From Levilactobacillus enshiensis (GTDB taxonomy: Bacteria > Bacillota > Bacilli > Lactobacillales > Lactobacillaceae), in the NCBI RefSeq assembly GCF_007115095.1, contig NZ_SULH01000005.1:62001-126000 (forward strand): 64,000 nucleotides of DNA, written 5' to 3'. This document shows positions 1-9,108 of the stretch, in pieces. A program made the position numbers and the translations under genes. Numbering within the stretch: the first letter of the stretch is position 1; each line of letters begins with the position of its first letter. The notes under the pieces were generated by a model. The model searched no databases. It was not told where the DNA came from and saw only the letters and a program-made list of their open reading frames with translations.

Positions 1-93
1 CCGGATGTGCGCACAGTGTCAGCCAAATTAGCACGGCAGTTTCACACTGTAAAAGCTGAACGGCGACACCATCGTTGCACGACCGAACGTTTT

Positions 94-1533
94 TTAACGC
101 CCGTTAGCCGCCATCGTTGCGGAAGTAGCGCTATTGTCATTCGTAGATGGCAGGCGCTTCAACCCCACGCCAGTGAACCCACTGAGAATGGAGAAGACTG
201 GTGAGAAGAGACTGAAGAAACAGAATGGCAGGTATGCCAGCGTGGCTACGCCCAACGTGTTGGCAGCGAAGACGGCCGCAACCCCCCAAGGAACCAAGTA
301 GTTAATGACGGTCCCACCATCTTCAAGCACCCGGCTCAAGGCTAAGTTGTCGAGGCCTTTGTCATTAAAGGTTTGCTTGAACGCTTTCCCTGGTAGGATA
401 ACGGAGAGGTACTGTTCCCCAACAAAGATGTTGACACCGATTCCGGAAAGAATAGCCGCCGTGACCAAGGACCCGTTTCCCTTAAGCCGTTTAGCCAATG
501 GCACCATGGCCGTTTGAATAATGTTAAATTTCATCAAGAGACCACCCAGCGTCAACGTTAGGATAATCAGGGAGACCGTTGACATCATGGCACTGATCCC
601 ACCACGACTCAGCAAGGCATCAACACTCCCGTTACCCGTCTTGGATACAAAGCCCGTTTCAATCATCGTGGCCACGCTGCTCAAAGACGTTGATGGCTTT
701 TCGATGAAGAGCATCACGATCCCCAAACCGACGTTTAACAGCAACGTTTCAATGGCAGGAATCTTCCGCCAAGCACAGACGAACATCACGATGATGGGTA
801 AGGCCGCCCACCAAGTAATGGAGAAGTTGGCGTTTAACGTCGCCACCGTTGCGTTGATTTTGCCCATGGCGTTGGCATCGGAAGAACCGGTCCCCAGGAT
901 GAAGTAAAGCACCAGGGAGACCACGAAGGCGGGAATCGTCGACCACATTAAGTTTTTAATATGCGCAAATAGTTCGGATTCAGCAATGGCAGAAGCCAGG
1001 TTCGTCGAGTCGGACAGTGGTGACGTCTTGTCCCCGAAAATAGCCCCGGAGATGATGGCCCCAGCAACTAAGGCGGGGTTGAAGCCCATCGTGGTTCCCA
1101 TCCCAAACAACGCAATTCCAATCGTGGAGATGATGGTAAAGGCACTCCCGATAGAGGTGCCGACGATGGCACAGACCAGGAAGACGGATGGCACGAACCA
1201 TTGGGCAGAGATTAAATGGAACCCAAAGACCATCATGGATGGAATGATTCCGGCGGCGATCCAGACACTGATCAGTGCCCCAATCAGCAGGAAGATGAAG
1301 ATGGGAATGATTCCCGTCTTGATGCCATCGATAATGCCGTCATGAATCGTATCCCAGTCGGCCCCACGGACCTTCGCCCACAGAATAACCAAGGCAATGA
1401 CTAATAACACGGGGGTAGTTGGGGATAAGCCAAACTTGATGACCCCAGTTCCCATGATGACTAACATCGCCAATAAAACAATAATTGCTTCGCCAAATTT
1501 AACTGGCTTGACCGCTTTCTCTTGATTTTTCAT
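94..1533 (-). CDS. NhaC-family Na+/H+ antiporter-type transporter, probably tyrosine-linked
   Basis: A 479-residue polytopic membrane protein of the NhaC family (ion transporter superfamily), with many hydrophobic segments and the family-typical SGAIFGDKTSPLSDST stretch. The ATG at 1533 is chosen over an upstream in-frame start because AGAGGAGCG lies just before it and the longer frame runs into the T-box leader. Family members exchange Na+ and H+, or act as amino-acid or malate/lactate antiporters. The leader just upstream has a T-box with a TAC (Tyr) specifier, so by analogy with the YheL-type subgroup of Bacillus I infer tyrosine transport. Substrate is not shown by the protein itself. It is transcribed alone, and its 3' end is close to the left window edge. 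Confidence 0.85.
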   Translation of the reverse strand: MKNQEKAVKPVKFGEAIIVLLAMLVIMGTGVIKFGLSPTTPVLLVIALVILWAKVRGADWDTIHDGIIDGIKTGIIPIFIFLLIGALISVWIAAGIIPSMMVFGFHLISAQWFVPSVFLVCAIVGTSIGSAFTIISTIGIALFGMGTTMGFNPALVAGAIISGAIFGDKTSPLSDSTNLASAIAESELFAHIKNLMWSTIPAFVVSLVLYFILGTGSSDANAMGKINATVATLNANFSITWWAALPIIVMFVCAWRKIPAIETLLLNVGLGIVMLFIEKPSTSLSSVATMIETGFVSKTGNGSVDALLSRGGISAMMSTVSLIILTLTLGGLLMKFNIIQTAMVPLAKRLKGNGSLVTAAILSGIGVNIFVGEQYLSVILPGKAFKQTFNDKGLDNLALSRVLEDGGTVINYLVPWGVAAVFAANTLGVATLAYLPFCFFSLFSPVFSILSGFTGVGLKRLPSTNDNSATSATMAANGR

Positions 1534-1569
1534 TTGAATCGCTCCTCTTTTATGCCAAAATTTATGTAG

Positions 1570-1831
1570 AAAAAAATCGTCCCCGTTGCATGTTCTGCAA
1601 CAGGGACGATTTGATTTAAACCGTGGTACCACCCAGCTTGAGCCACTGGTTCTAGACCCAGTAACTCCACTCACTAGAAGGTAACGGCTCTAGTTATTCT
1701 CCGCCTGGCGTACCAGGACGTTCCACTGTATTTCGACGTAATCACCCTGATCGGTTCGCAGCAACCACCGACTTTCTGACACACAGATGACACGCTACTT
1801 GGTAATGGAATTTAGCGTTCGTTATTCGATT
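1570..1831 (-). promoter_or_regulatory. T-box leader (tRNA-sensing riboswitch), specifier TAC = Tyr
   Basis: On the minus strand the conserved T-box GGGTGGTACCACG sits at 1622-1634. It is followed by an intrinsic terminator at about 1575-1611 with a T run at 1570-1576. Upstream is a stem I whose lower helix pairs TTCCA (1806-1810) with TGGAA (1721-1725). In the specifier loop the order is GAAA-TAC-A, with TAC at 1728-1730. The same GAAA-NNN-A spacing is seen in the BrnQ leader in this window, where the triplet reads ATC (Ile), which supports the reading frame of the specifier. Uncharged tRNA-Tyr should stabilise the antiterminator and switch on the transporter. Confidence 0.88.
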
Positions 1832-1838
1832 GACATTG

Positions 1839-1867
1839 ATAATAGCACGATGAGAAAATACCGTCAA
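1839..1867 (-). promoter_or_regulatory. Sigma-A-type promoter of the Tyr T-box leader
   Basis: Minus strand TTGACG (1862-1867), 17-bp spacer, TATTAT (1839-1844). Transcription would begin near 1831, just ahead of stem I. Confidence 0.7.
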
Positions 1868-1978
1868 CCTCTAATTTATTTTTTATTATTCCGTGGCTCT
1901 GTCAGCATTTTCGACAAATCACCGGTGCGACGGTCTTGCCAGCCGTTGTCCAAGCTACTCAATTAATCGTCAAAAAAA

Positions 1979-2515
1979 TTAATTGGCATGAAAGGCGTTA
2001 GGATATTCGATCATCCCGCCAACATTAGCTAAGGCCCCCGCCGTCAAGGGTTTGATCAAGTTACTCCCCATTGGGATCGGCAGACTATTGTGAATGGCAA
2101 AATCTTCGGCCATCACGTAACCCCGGGCACCATAGAAGTTCATGTCACCAACGACACTGATGGCCGAGAAGCCAGCTAACCGGGCACGTGTCTCTAACTC
2201 ACTCAGCAGTTCACTTCCCACCCCTTTGCCTTGCCAGTCCGGCGCAACGGCCAATGGCGCTAAAGCTAAAATCGTGGTGGTATGCCGGTTACCGCGAATC
2301 GTGACCGGCGTCAATAACCCGTGCCCCACGACTTCGGCTTCCGTATGCTTGGCAACGACTTCCAAACTGGGTTGGTAATCATAAGTCTTGCGGAGTTCAT
2401 GAATCAAAGGAACCTCATCGCCACGACTCTCTTCGACAGGCGCAAAAGCTGCCGTTACCAGCGTGTCGACTTGGTAGTAATCTGGTCGCTGAATCGTTTC
2501 AAAACTTAAACTCAC
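1979..2515 (-). CDS. GNAT-family N-acetyltransferase (YhbS-like)
   Basis: About 178 residues with the acetyl-CoA binding signature WQGKGVGSELL (Q/RxxGxG/A) in the middle and the GARGY element typical of YhbS-like acetyltransferases. A GTG at 2515 is preferred because GAGAGG lies 7 bases upstream; an ATG at 2530 is in frame but overlaps that ribosome binding site. The substrate cannot be told. It is monocistronic, between the Tyr T-box region and a gene-free stretch. Confidence 0.8.
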   Translation of the reverse strand: MSLSFETIQRPDYYQVDTLVTAAFAPVEESRGDEVPLIHELRKTYDYQPSLEVVAKHTEAEVVGHGLLTPVTIRGNRHTTTILALAPLAVAPDWQGKGVGSELLSELETRARLAGFSAISVVGDMNFYGARGYVMAEDFAIHNSLPIPMGSNLIKPLTAGALANVGGMIEYPNAFHAN

Positions 2516-2530
2516 TTCATTACCTCTCAT

Positions 2531-2896
2531 TTCTCAAACCGTTAACTGTCTTAACCTTCATTGACCGTCGAAACAGCCACTAATTGGCGATGACAACCTA
2601 TCGAATAGTTACCTGATTGTCGGACAACCTGTTCGTCATTCAATAAATAACTGGTAATAACCATTTAGCCGGCAATCCGTATACCACAAATATGCATCGC
2701 CAATTGTCCATACCAATGATGTCCCATAGCTTTGCGTGACTGCCCACCGTGTCATCCATACTGAATACTGTGTAATTATACACGACTGAAATGAGATTGC
2801 GAGAAATTGCTAGACCATTTTAAGAAATCGCTTGAATTTACCCCTCGTCACCCCGTACACTAGTAACAACCTTACTACAGAATCGAGGGACTTCAT
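2531..2896. other. Gene-free intergenic stretch
   Basis: No open frame with a ribosome binding site was found. A plausible promoter for the rightward gene is TTGAAT near 2832 and TACACT near 2856. A small GTGTA/TACAC inverted repeat lies near 2770-2783. Confidence 0.4.
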
Positions 2897-3286
2897 TTGA
2901 CGCATAAACAGCGTTGGGCTGCCATTTCAGTTGCAATTTACGTGGTCTTCGTCATTGCGGCCGTGGTCATCGGCTTCTTAAACCCGAGTCAAATTGGGCT
3001 AGAGTGGACGATCTTCTGGTACTTCGCCGTGGCCGGCCTGTGTTACTACTTTTACTTTAAGAACGTCAGCTACCGTGAAGTGGTCTATTACGCAAAACAA
3101 CTAGGTCTTCATAAAGAAGACCTAGTTGCCTTAATCCCACATTTAAAAGAGACCCAGGACGTTCCCGACCCGGATCGACCGATCTTCTTCAGTCCCTTTG
3201 CGAAGGTGCCGATCTCCGTGGTCAATCAATTGACCGATCAGTTGGCACCACGCGCCAAGGAACAAGGAATCGAACCCTACCGTTAG
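2897..3286 (+). CDS. Small membrane protein of unknown function
   Basis: A 129-residue protein starting with TTG behind GAGGGA. Two hydrophobic segments lie at about residues 9-28 and 35-52, followed by a soluble tail of about 75 residues containing DPDRP. The arrangement suggests a two-helix membrane protein with a cytoplasmic tail. I do not recognise the family. It ends head to head, 1 base apart, against the stop codon of the convergent aldo/keto reductase gene. Confidence 0.65.
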   Translation: MTHKQRWAAISVAIYVVFVIAAVVIGFLNPSQIGLEWTIFWYFAVAGLCYYFYFKNVSYREVVYYAKQLGLHKEDLVALIPHLKETQDVPDPDRPIFFSPFAKVPISVVNQLTDQLAPRAKEQGIEPYR

Positions 3287-3287
3287 T

Positions 3288-4154
3288 TTACTTTTTACGA
3301 CTCGTGTAACTTTGGGATTGCTTTAACCAGGCGTCATCGTCTGGATTAGGACCCACACGTTTGCCGGCGTCGAGGGCAGCGATGGCCTTCATTTCGTCTT
3401 CATCCAAGCCAAACGCAAAGATGTCGCGGTTCTGTTGCACGCGAGCTTCGTGGATCGACTTTGGAATCACAATTTCTTCACGTTGCACGTGCCAACGTAA
3501 AATGATCTGCGCGGCACTCACGTCATGGGCCGCTGCCAATTCGCTGATGACGGGGTCGCTGATGGCATTGTTGTTTCCACCACCCAGTGGACTCCAGGCT
3601 TCATGCAAAATCCCCTTGCTTTCCAAGTAAGCGTGCATCTCGTCTTGTTGGAAGTAGGGGTGCGTTTCGATTTGGTCGACGACTGGTTTGACCGTTCCAT
3701 GCGCCAAGACATCATCCATCTGTTGCTGATTAAAATTGGAAACACCGATGTTCTTGATTTTACCGGCCTTGTACAGGTCTTCCATGGCCCGCCAACTTTC
3801 CAGGTAACCAGGTGCTGGCCAGTGGATCAGGTACATGTCGAGGTAGTCAAAGCCGAGCTTGTCCAAAGTGGCTTGGAAGGCTGCCTTGGTTTCGTCATAG
3901 CCCCGCACGGCGTTCCAGAGTTTGGAGGTCACGAAGATGTCTTCACGCTTGACGTCGCTTTCGCGGATGGCCTCACCGACCCATTGTTCGTTGCCGTAAT
4001 ATGCGGCAGTGTCAATGTGGCGGTAACCCGCAGCTAACGCCCATTTGATTGAATTCTTGGTGTCTTCAGCGTTGTCGACTTGAAACACACCGAGACCTAA
4101 CTGGGGAATCCGGTTGCCATTGTTTAATGGTAAATCGGGAATATCATTGTGCAC
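3288..4154 (-). CDS. Aldo/keto reductase (2,5-diketo-gluconate reductase-like)
   Basis: A 288-residue NAD(P)H-dependent carbonyl reductase with a TIM-barrel fold. The catalytic tetrad is visible: D48 and Y53 in IDTAAYYGNE, K78 in VTSKLWN and H111 in YLIHWP. The nicotinamide-binding IPKS motif is near the C-terminus. The start is a GTG at 4154, 8 bases after AAAGGTGG; an earlier in-frame GTG lies inside that ribosome binding site. A second member of the family lies at 14339. The physiological substrate is unknown. Confidence 0.88.
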   Translation of the reverse strand: MHNDIPDLPLNNGNRIPQLGLGVFQVDNAEDTKNSIKWALAAGYRHIDTAAYYGNEQWVGEAIRESDVKREDIFVTSKLWNAVRGYDETKAAFQATLDKLGFDYLDMYLIHWPAPGYLESWRAMEDLYKAGKIKNIGVSNFNQQQMDDVLAHGTVKPVVDQIETHPYFQQDEMHAYLESKGILHEAWSPLGGGNNNAISDPVISELAAAHDVSAAQIILRWHVQREEIVIPKSIHEARVQQNRDIFAFGLDEDEMKAIAALDAGKRVGPNPDDDAWLKQSQSYTSRKK

Positions 4155-4361
4155 TATAAAAACCACCTTTCAAACTTTGTTTCACCTTCTATCATACAAT
4201 ATCCCAGCGAATTTCGCGGTACGAATGATTGAAAAATGGTCGAAATCAGTGTTAAAATTTTCTTCTACTAGCGTTTTGCGGTACTATGAAGAGTGTGGTA
4301 GTTTGTCGTCTTGGCGGCAAACTTGTTTTTTCACACCGTTCTGGACATGGAGGTTTTTCAG

Positions 4362-4973
4362 TTGAACAACCAAGAACCAAAATCACGCGTACAACGGTAT
4401 AACTTTAATCAGGGTGATCATCCCACGCGACGCAAGCCAAAGAAGCCCCGTCGCTGGTGGCCATGGATCATGACCTTATTAACGCTGGCCATCGCTATCT
4501 TGCTGGTCTTAGCCATTACGCATCACAACGATTCCGCTTCAAATACTGCCGCCTCATCGAGTACCAGCGCTTCCGTCGTCGCTAAATCATCATCGGCCTC
4601 GGAACAGGCTGCCTACGATAGTTTCAAGCAAAAAGTCAGTCAGTACAATGCTAACGGTATTACCGTCACGCAAAAACAAAAGCTCCAAAATATCATCAAT
4701 GATGAATCCAACGACGCTGTACAGGACCGTGAGCAAAAACTGCTGGACAAGACGCAAGTGAAGAAGAGCGCCACCACTAGCAGTAGCTCATCCGCCGACA
4801 ACACCCATGACGCGGCCAACAGCACGTTTGCCAGCACCCACACCTTCTCGTCGGTCAACGACGCGCAGAACTGGGCCCAGGCTTCTAAACAACAGTGGCT
4901 GGCTGCAGGATACACGACTTACACGATTACTTCGGACGGTCAGGGCAACTACACCCTGCAGTTCGTCCGGTAA
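4362..4973 (+). CDS. Single-pass membrane-anchored protein of unknown function
   Basis: About 203 residues starting at a TTG 8 bases after GGAGG. A basic N-terminus (RRKPKKPRRWWPW) precedes one transmembrane helix at about residues 35-55. A long Ser/Ala/Thr-rich, lysine-containing extracellular linker follows, then a C-terminal module of about 45 residues (FSSVNDAQNWAQASKQQW onward) that looks like a compact folded domain. The topology suggests an N-in, C-out wall-side protein. Function unknown. A strong terminator follows directly. Confidence 0.72.
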   Translation: MNNQEPKSRVQRYNFNQGDHPTRRKPKKPRRWWPWIMTLLTLAIAILLVLAITHHNDSASNTAASSSTSASVVAKSSSASEQAAYDSFKQKVSQYNANGITVTQKQKLQNIINDESNDAVQDREQKLLDKTQVKKSATTSSSSSADNTHDAANSTFASTHTFSSVNDAQNWAQASKQQWLAAGYTTYTITSDGQGNYTLQFVR

Positions 4974-4981
4974 CACTTAGA

Positions 4982-5022
4982 CGCTAACGTATGGCCCTCC
5001 GGCTGTACGTTGGCGTTTTTTG
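4982..5022 (+). terminator. Rho-independent terminator
   Basis: Inverted repeat ACGCTAACGT / ACGTTGGCGT followed by TTTTTTG, right after the stop of the upstream membrane protein. Confidence 0.85.
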
Positions 5023-5496
5023 TTAGTTGTTAAGTAGTATTGGTAAGCAGTCGTGCCATTAAATTAGTCTAAATTGGGCGCACTCCGGCTGCCAGGGATT
5101 CCGCCTGCTGTGGGGACGCTTCAGACTGGCAGAACACCAGTCTTCTCGCTCGATTTGAAGCCACGAAAACCACGTGTCTCCAAAGTCGCCCGTGATGTAA
5201 GCTGGCTGAAAAAAAGCGCCAGCTAACACCACTTTCACGGCCGGCTCCATCCCTGGTCTCCTCCGGCGCTGATGGTGTTTTATCACACCAATATCTGTAG
5301 ACCACGGTTACCTAAAATTTTTCGATCCCCTTAATAACGATAATTATGGTTAGTCTCAGTATCGTCCGAGAACACCACGTAAGCCGAGGTCACAGTTATT
5401 ATTGTTAGAACCGACATGACCGAATCATTACCATAGCTCACGTTTAATAACCGAAGTTTCTGATGTTATTCATCGGAACTCTAACTTCAAGTTGTG
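5023..5496. other. Gene-free intergenic stretch, 470 bp
   Basis: Frames on both strands are short, lack ribosome binding sites and look like noise. The segment is GC-rich to about 5270 and AT-richer after. The 14-mer GTGCGCCCAATTTA (minus strand, near 5070-5085) recurs on the plus strand near 16890, which hints at a degenerate intergenic repeat, but the match is short. Confidence 0.35.
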
Positions 5497-6252
5497 CTAT
5501 TTCTTATCCAATCGTTCGACCTGTTTCTGTAGCTGGTCGACCTTCCCCGTTAGCGTGTCGATTTTTGCTAACAGTTCGCGGATGTTGGCTTGTTCTGCTG
5601 TATCTTGCGTGGTGACTGCCTTTTCTGTGCGGTTGGTAATAAATCCGGTAATCGTACTGGTCAGTAACCCAATAAATCCAATGCCACCGAACATGAGGAC
5701 ACTGGCAATGATTTTTCCAAAAGCCGTCCGGGGCGTTTCATCCCCGTACCCGACGGTCGTTGCCGTCGTGACCGCCCACCACAGGGCGTTAGCGAGGCTT
5801 TGCTTCTCGGTTAGCGAAAATAGAAAGGCGCTGACTACAATAATCGCGACACTGATTGAGAACAGGTAGATGAACCCCGTTTGGTAAATGAAACGATGAT
5901 AGGCCTGGGTCCATTTGCCATCCAATCCCAACCGCCAAAAGAGGTGGTGAAACCGTATCAAGCGGGCTAATCGCGCCAACCGGAAGAAGGCAAAGACTGG
6001 ATGTAAGGGAATAATTCCCAGTAAGTCAAACGCCGACTGAATTAGAAAGGTTTTGCGATTCTTGGTGATCACCAAGCGTACGAAATAATCTAGCGCAAAT
6101 ACGGCGAGCAACCCGTTTGAAATCGCCACTTCAAGTGGGTGACTCCCCCAATGTAAGAACATAAAAATCACGTTTAAGACCGACCCTAGCGTCAGTAGCG
6201 TGACACCCCAATGATAGCCGATCAGCGTGCGTGGTACCCGGTCGTTACGCAT
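5497..6252 (-). CDS. Voltage-gated-type potassium channel
   Basis: A 251-residue six-helix channel subunit. The selectivity filter TVGYGD lies at about residues 166-171 between the last two helices. Helix S4 carries the regularly spaced arginines RLARLARLIRF (about 92-102). The C-terminus ends in a heptad-like coiled coil (IRELLAKIDTLTGKVDQLQK) instead of an RCK domain, which should tetramerise the pore. ATG at 6252 is chosen because GGGGGA lies 7 bases upstream. It is likely to act in K+ homeostasis at the membrane. Confidence 0.9.
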   Translation of the reverse strand: MRNDRVPRTLIGYHWGVTLLTLGSVLNVIFMFLHWGSHPLEVAISNGLLAVFALDYFVRLVITKNRKTFLIQSAFDLLGIIPLHPVFAFFRLARLARLIRFHHLFWRLGLDGKWTQAYHRFIYQTGFIYLFSISVAIIVVSAFLFSLTEKQSLANALWWAVTTATTVGYGDETPRTAFGKIIASVLMFGGIGFIGLLTSTITGFITNRTEKAVTTQDTAEQANIRELLAKIDTLTGKVDQLQKQVERLDKK

Positions 6253-6317
6253 GTTGCTGTCCCCCAATACTTAGCTTTTAAGTGGTTCCCGTAAATCAAT
6301 TACTTCTTAATATAATC

Positions 6318-6353
6318 AAATTCGCCGATAATACCAGAACTATCGGCGAATTT
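6318..6353. terminator. Perfect inverted repeat, possible bidirectional terminator
   Basis: AAATTCGCCGATA (6318-6330) and TATCGGCGAATTT (6341-6353) are perfect 13-bp arms around a 10-bp loop, in the gap between the divergently placed channel promoter and the peptidase 3' end. The arm resembles the unit of the degenerate repeats at 24.9-25.2 kb. Confidence 0.6.
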
Positions 6354-6524
6354 TAGGCTTTAGTAAGATTTAGCAGCTAAATCTTTGTTTATGCCAAAAA
6401 GGTCATGAATGCTCTCACCGGTTCATGGCCTTTCCGATTGTTTAAATTTTCAAAACGAGCACGTCATCCTGATGAACATCAAACCAGTCCACACAGCCTG
6501 ACGACCAGTGCAATCAGTTTGCGC

Positions 6525-7679
6525 CTAAGCTTTCACCAACTGCGCAAAGAACGCTGGGACCAAGGCTTCATAAAAATCGATGGCCTGCAAATATTCCTGA
6601 ATAGAGATGTATTCGTCGACCTGATGCGATGTGTTGCTGCCGGGACCAATTTCAATACTAGTGAAATCAGCCTTGGCCCGCAGAAACTCGGCGCCATCAT
6701 TCGCGCCGCCGGACCCCACGATTTTGGTGTCATGGCCACAGATTTTATCGCTGATCTGCTTGGCCAGTTGAACCAACGGTGCGTTCGGATCGCCCGGAAT
6801 GGCTTCTTCTGGATAGCTGTAGGACAGCTCTAAGTCGACGGTCGGTTGCTGATTCAGCTTGGCAATCAGGGCTTCGAGTTCATCGTAAATGACCTGATTC
6901 GGGTAAGCCGGAATCGTCCGCATATTGGCCATCAGTTCAGCGTGGGCGGGAATCGAGTTGATCTGCTCACCCCCGGAAATCAGGTCGACGTTATGTAACA
7001 GGCCACCCAACACGGGATCGGTCTCAGTGTGTTGCGCCATCAGTGGTCCAACCGCGTTATAAAATTTCATCAAATTCGTAATCGCGTTGATACCCTTTTC
7101 GGGACTAGCACTGTGACTGCCCTTCCCGGTGGACACGACCTTGTAATCGATGACGCCTCGCGCCGTGTAGACCACGTTGTCGAGGCCACTGGGTTCAGCG
7201 ATGACCAGACCCGCTAATTGATCAGCGTAGCCGGCATCGGTCAACATAGCCGCGCCATATTCCCCAGTCTCTTCACCGACCGTGGCTAGTAGCCGCACGC
7301 TTCCCTTCAATGGCGTCCCCTGTTCGAGAAATTCCAGCATCGTAATGACGATTGCCGCCAGACCGCTCTTCATGTCCGACGCCCCCCGACCAAAGAGGTG
7401 GTCACCGACGATTTCACCGCCAAATGGGTCGTGACTCCACGCGCTGTGATCCCCGGGATCGACAACGTCCATGTGACCGGACAAGCCAATCTGGGGGCCT
7501 TCGCCAATGGTGACGACTAGATTGTCGCGGTTCTCAGCAAACGGTACTTTTTCCACCTTGGCTTGAGGATAAGGGGCAAACAAGCTCGCAATATAATTGG
7601 CAACGGCGGTCTCATTTTCATTGACCGATGGAATCTGAATGAGATGCTGTAAAATTTCAACTTTAGTTTGGGGCGTCAT
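6525..7679 (-). CDS. M20 family metallopeptidase (ArgE/DapE-type deacylase)
   Basis: A 384-residue zinc-dependent amidohydrolase. Metal and catalytic residues are visible: H69 and D71 in SGHMDVVD, D102 in GRGASDMKSG, and the E136/E137 pair in GEETGE. A dimerisation domain lies between, and a late His (TSHQVDEY) supplies a further ligand. The family includes succinyl-diaminopimelate desuccinylase, acetylornithine deacetylase and dipeptidases; which reaction applies cannot be told. Two tandem ATGACGCCC units occur at the start; the second ATG (7679) has AGAAAGGA at good distance. Confidence 0.88.
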   Translation of the reverse strand: MTPQTKVEILQHLIQIPSVNENETAVANYIASLFAPYPQAKVEKVPFAENRDNLVVTIGEGPQIGLSGHMDVVDPGDHSAWSHDPFGGEIVGDHLFGRGASDMKSGLAAIVITMLEFLEQGTPLKGSVRLLATVGEETGEYGAAMLTDAGYADQLAGLVIAEPSGLDNVVYTARGVIDYKVVSTGKGSHSASPEKGINAITNLMKFYNAVGPLMAQHTETDPVLGGLLHNVDLISGGEQINSIPAHAELMANMRTIPAYPNQVIYDELEALIAKLNQQPTVDLELSYSYPEEAIPGDPNAPLVQLAKQISDKICGHDTKIVGSGGANDGAEFLRAKADFTSIEIGPGSNTSHQVDEYISIQEYLQAIDFYEALVPAFFAQLVKA

Positions 7680-7927
7680 GGGCGTCATCCTTTCTCTAAT
7701 CACTTTCTAATGTTATTAGCATACGCCCTTTTAGATAAAAAGCAACCAGTATTTGCAAATATATAAACGATAATCAAATATATCGTATTTTTATACATTA
7801 ATAATGAATATTCGCGAGAAGATCATCTCCTGCGGTATAATAAGAAGTGAACCAACTCGCACTGCGGCCAAACTGGAATTTATCGGTGAGCGACCTGCCA
7901 GTGCAGTTAATTTGAGGAGGGGTTTCT

Positions 7928-8437
7928 ATGCGTATCTTCGTGCCATCCGAAAACGGCTATCTAGCCGATGAATTCAGCAAACACGCCACGGGTGACGACG
8001 TTTATGGCGGTCAACCCGTTAAGTCATTTCCGATTAGTTTATCCAAGATTCCCAAGAAGACCCAGACGATTGCGCTTAACTTGATTGACTTCGACGCTGT
8101 CCCTGTCAGCGGTTTCCCTTGGATTCACTGGGTTGCCGCTAACTTTCCGGGGACCACTAGAGAGATTACCGCGGACGTTTCCCGGACGAATGCCATTCCT
8201 CACGTCCACGGCCGTAACAGTAACGCCGGTTCTCTCGTGGGGAACACGGACCCTGCTATTTTCCAAAACTACACCGGCCCGTTTCCACCCGATCAAGATC
8301 ACGACTATAGCCTGACCGTTTATGCCCTAAATACCAAGCTCGATTTGGCCGATGGGTTCTGGCTCAATGACCTGCTGCACCAAATCAACGGTCACGTCTT
8401 AGATACGGCCACCATCACCTTACGCGGCCGCGTTTAA
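7928..8437 (+). CDS. YbhB/YbcL family PEBP-like protein
   Basis: A 169-residue phosphatidylethanolamine-binding-protein homologue. Key ligand-pocket motifs are present: PWIHWV near residue 60 and the GPFPPDQDHDY loop near 118. Bacterial members are cytoplasmic and of unclear role. GAGGAGG lies 7 bases before the ATG. It may be cotranscribed with the universal stress protein 50 bp downstream. Confidence 0.88.
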   Translation: MRIFVPSENGYLADEFSKHATGDDVYGGQPVKSFPISLSKIPKKTQTIALNLIDFDAVPVSGFPWIHWVAANFPGTTREITADVSRTNAIPHVHGRNSNAGSLVGNTDPAIFQNYTGPFPPDQDHDYSLTVYALNTKLDLADGFWLNDLLHQINGHVLDTATITLRGRV

Positions 8438-8490
8438 ATCAATAATTAGAGGCTGGCGTCCGCATCGCAGTCCCATTAAGAAGGGGTATT

Positions 8491-9009
8491 ATGGAACAGA
8501 ATTATGAACAGATTCTGGTACCCGTCGATGGCTCCGTCCAAGCAGAACTGGCGTTGAAAAAGGCTGTCACGGTTGCCCAACAGAACCACGCGCACATCGA
8601 CTTGCTAAATGTGTTGCGCATTAACCATTATGGGTTTTATGCAAGTGGGTCGATGCCCGGTAGCGTTATTCACGACCTTGCCCAAGATGCCACGGCCTAC
8701 CTCACCTCCCTGGTTGAAACGACCAAGGCGGCTACTGGTTTTGCTGACATGGACATTCACGTCCGCTTTGGCAATCCGAAAACGGTCATTGCCCACGAAT
8801 TTGTCCGCGATCATAAAAACGACCTGATCATGCTGGGAGCCACTGGTCTCAGTGCAGTTGCGCGGATGGTCGAAGGTTCGGTCACGTCTTACGTGAGTCG
8901 CATGTCCGCCGTCGATGTCTTTGTGGTGCGGACCAATGAGGACGGCGAGCCGCTCGATACCACACAAACTGCCGAACAGAATCAGGAACAACCGAAACTT
9001 TCTAAGTAG
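8491..9009 (+). CDS. Universal stress protein (UspA family)
   Basis: A 172-residue USP domain. The N-terminal ILVPVDGS strand-loop and the C-terminal ATP-binding signature GATGLSAVARMVEGSVT (GxxG-8x-GS form) are intact, so an ATP-binding type is expected. The last 25 residues are a Gln/Glu-rich tail. AAGAAGGGG precedes the ATG and a terminator follows. Confidence 0.92.
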   Translation: MEQNYEQILVPVDGSVQAELALKKAVTVAQQNHAHIDLLNVLRINHYGFYASGSMPGSVIHDLAQDATAYLTSLVETTKAATGFADMDIHVRFGNPKTVIAHEFVRDHKNDLIMLGATGLSAVARMVEGSVTSYVSRMSAVDVFVVRTNEDGEPLDTTQTAEQNQEQPKLSK

Positions 9010-9019
9010 AGCTAAAATG

Positions 9020-9052
9020 ACTGCCGTGGCGCAATGCCATGGTAGTTTTTTT
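9020..9052 (+). terminator. Rho-independent terminator after usp gene
   Basis: ACTGCCGTGGC / GCCATGGTAGT stem followed by seven T. Confidence 0.88.
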
Positions 9053-9108
9053 ATGTCCGTTATTCCTATAATTGGCGTATACTGAGAAAAAAACTGGAGG
9101 CGATTGGG

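Noticed and set aside
3525-4037. 170-codon plus-strand frame antisense to the aldo/keto reductase
   Set aside because: Shadow of a well-supported gene.
5059-5305. Two overlapping minus-strand frames in the 5-kb intergenic stretch
   Set aside because: Cys/Arg/Trp-rich translations without ribosome binding sites; look like chance frames in GC-rich DNA.
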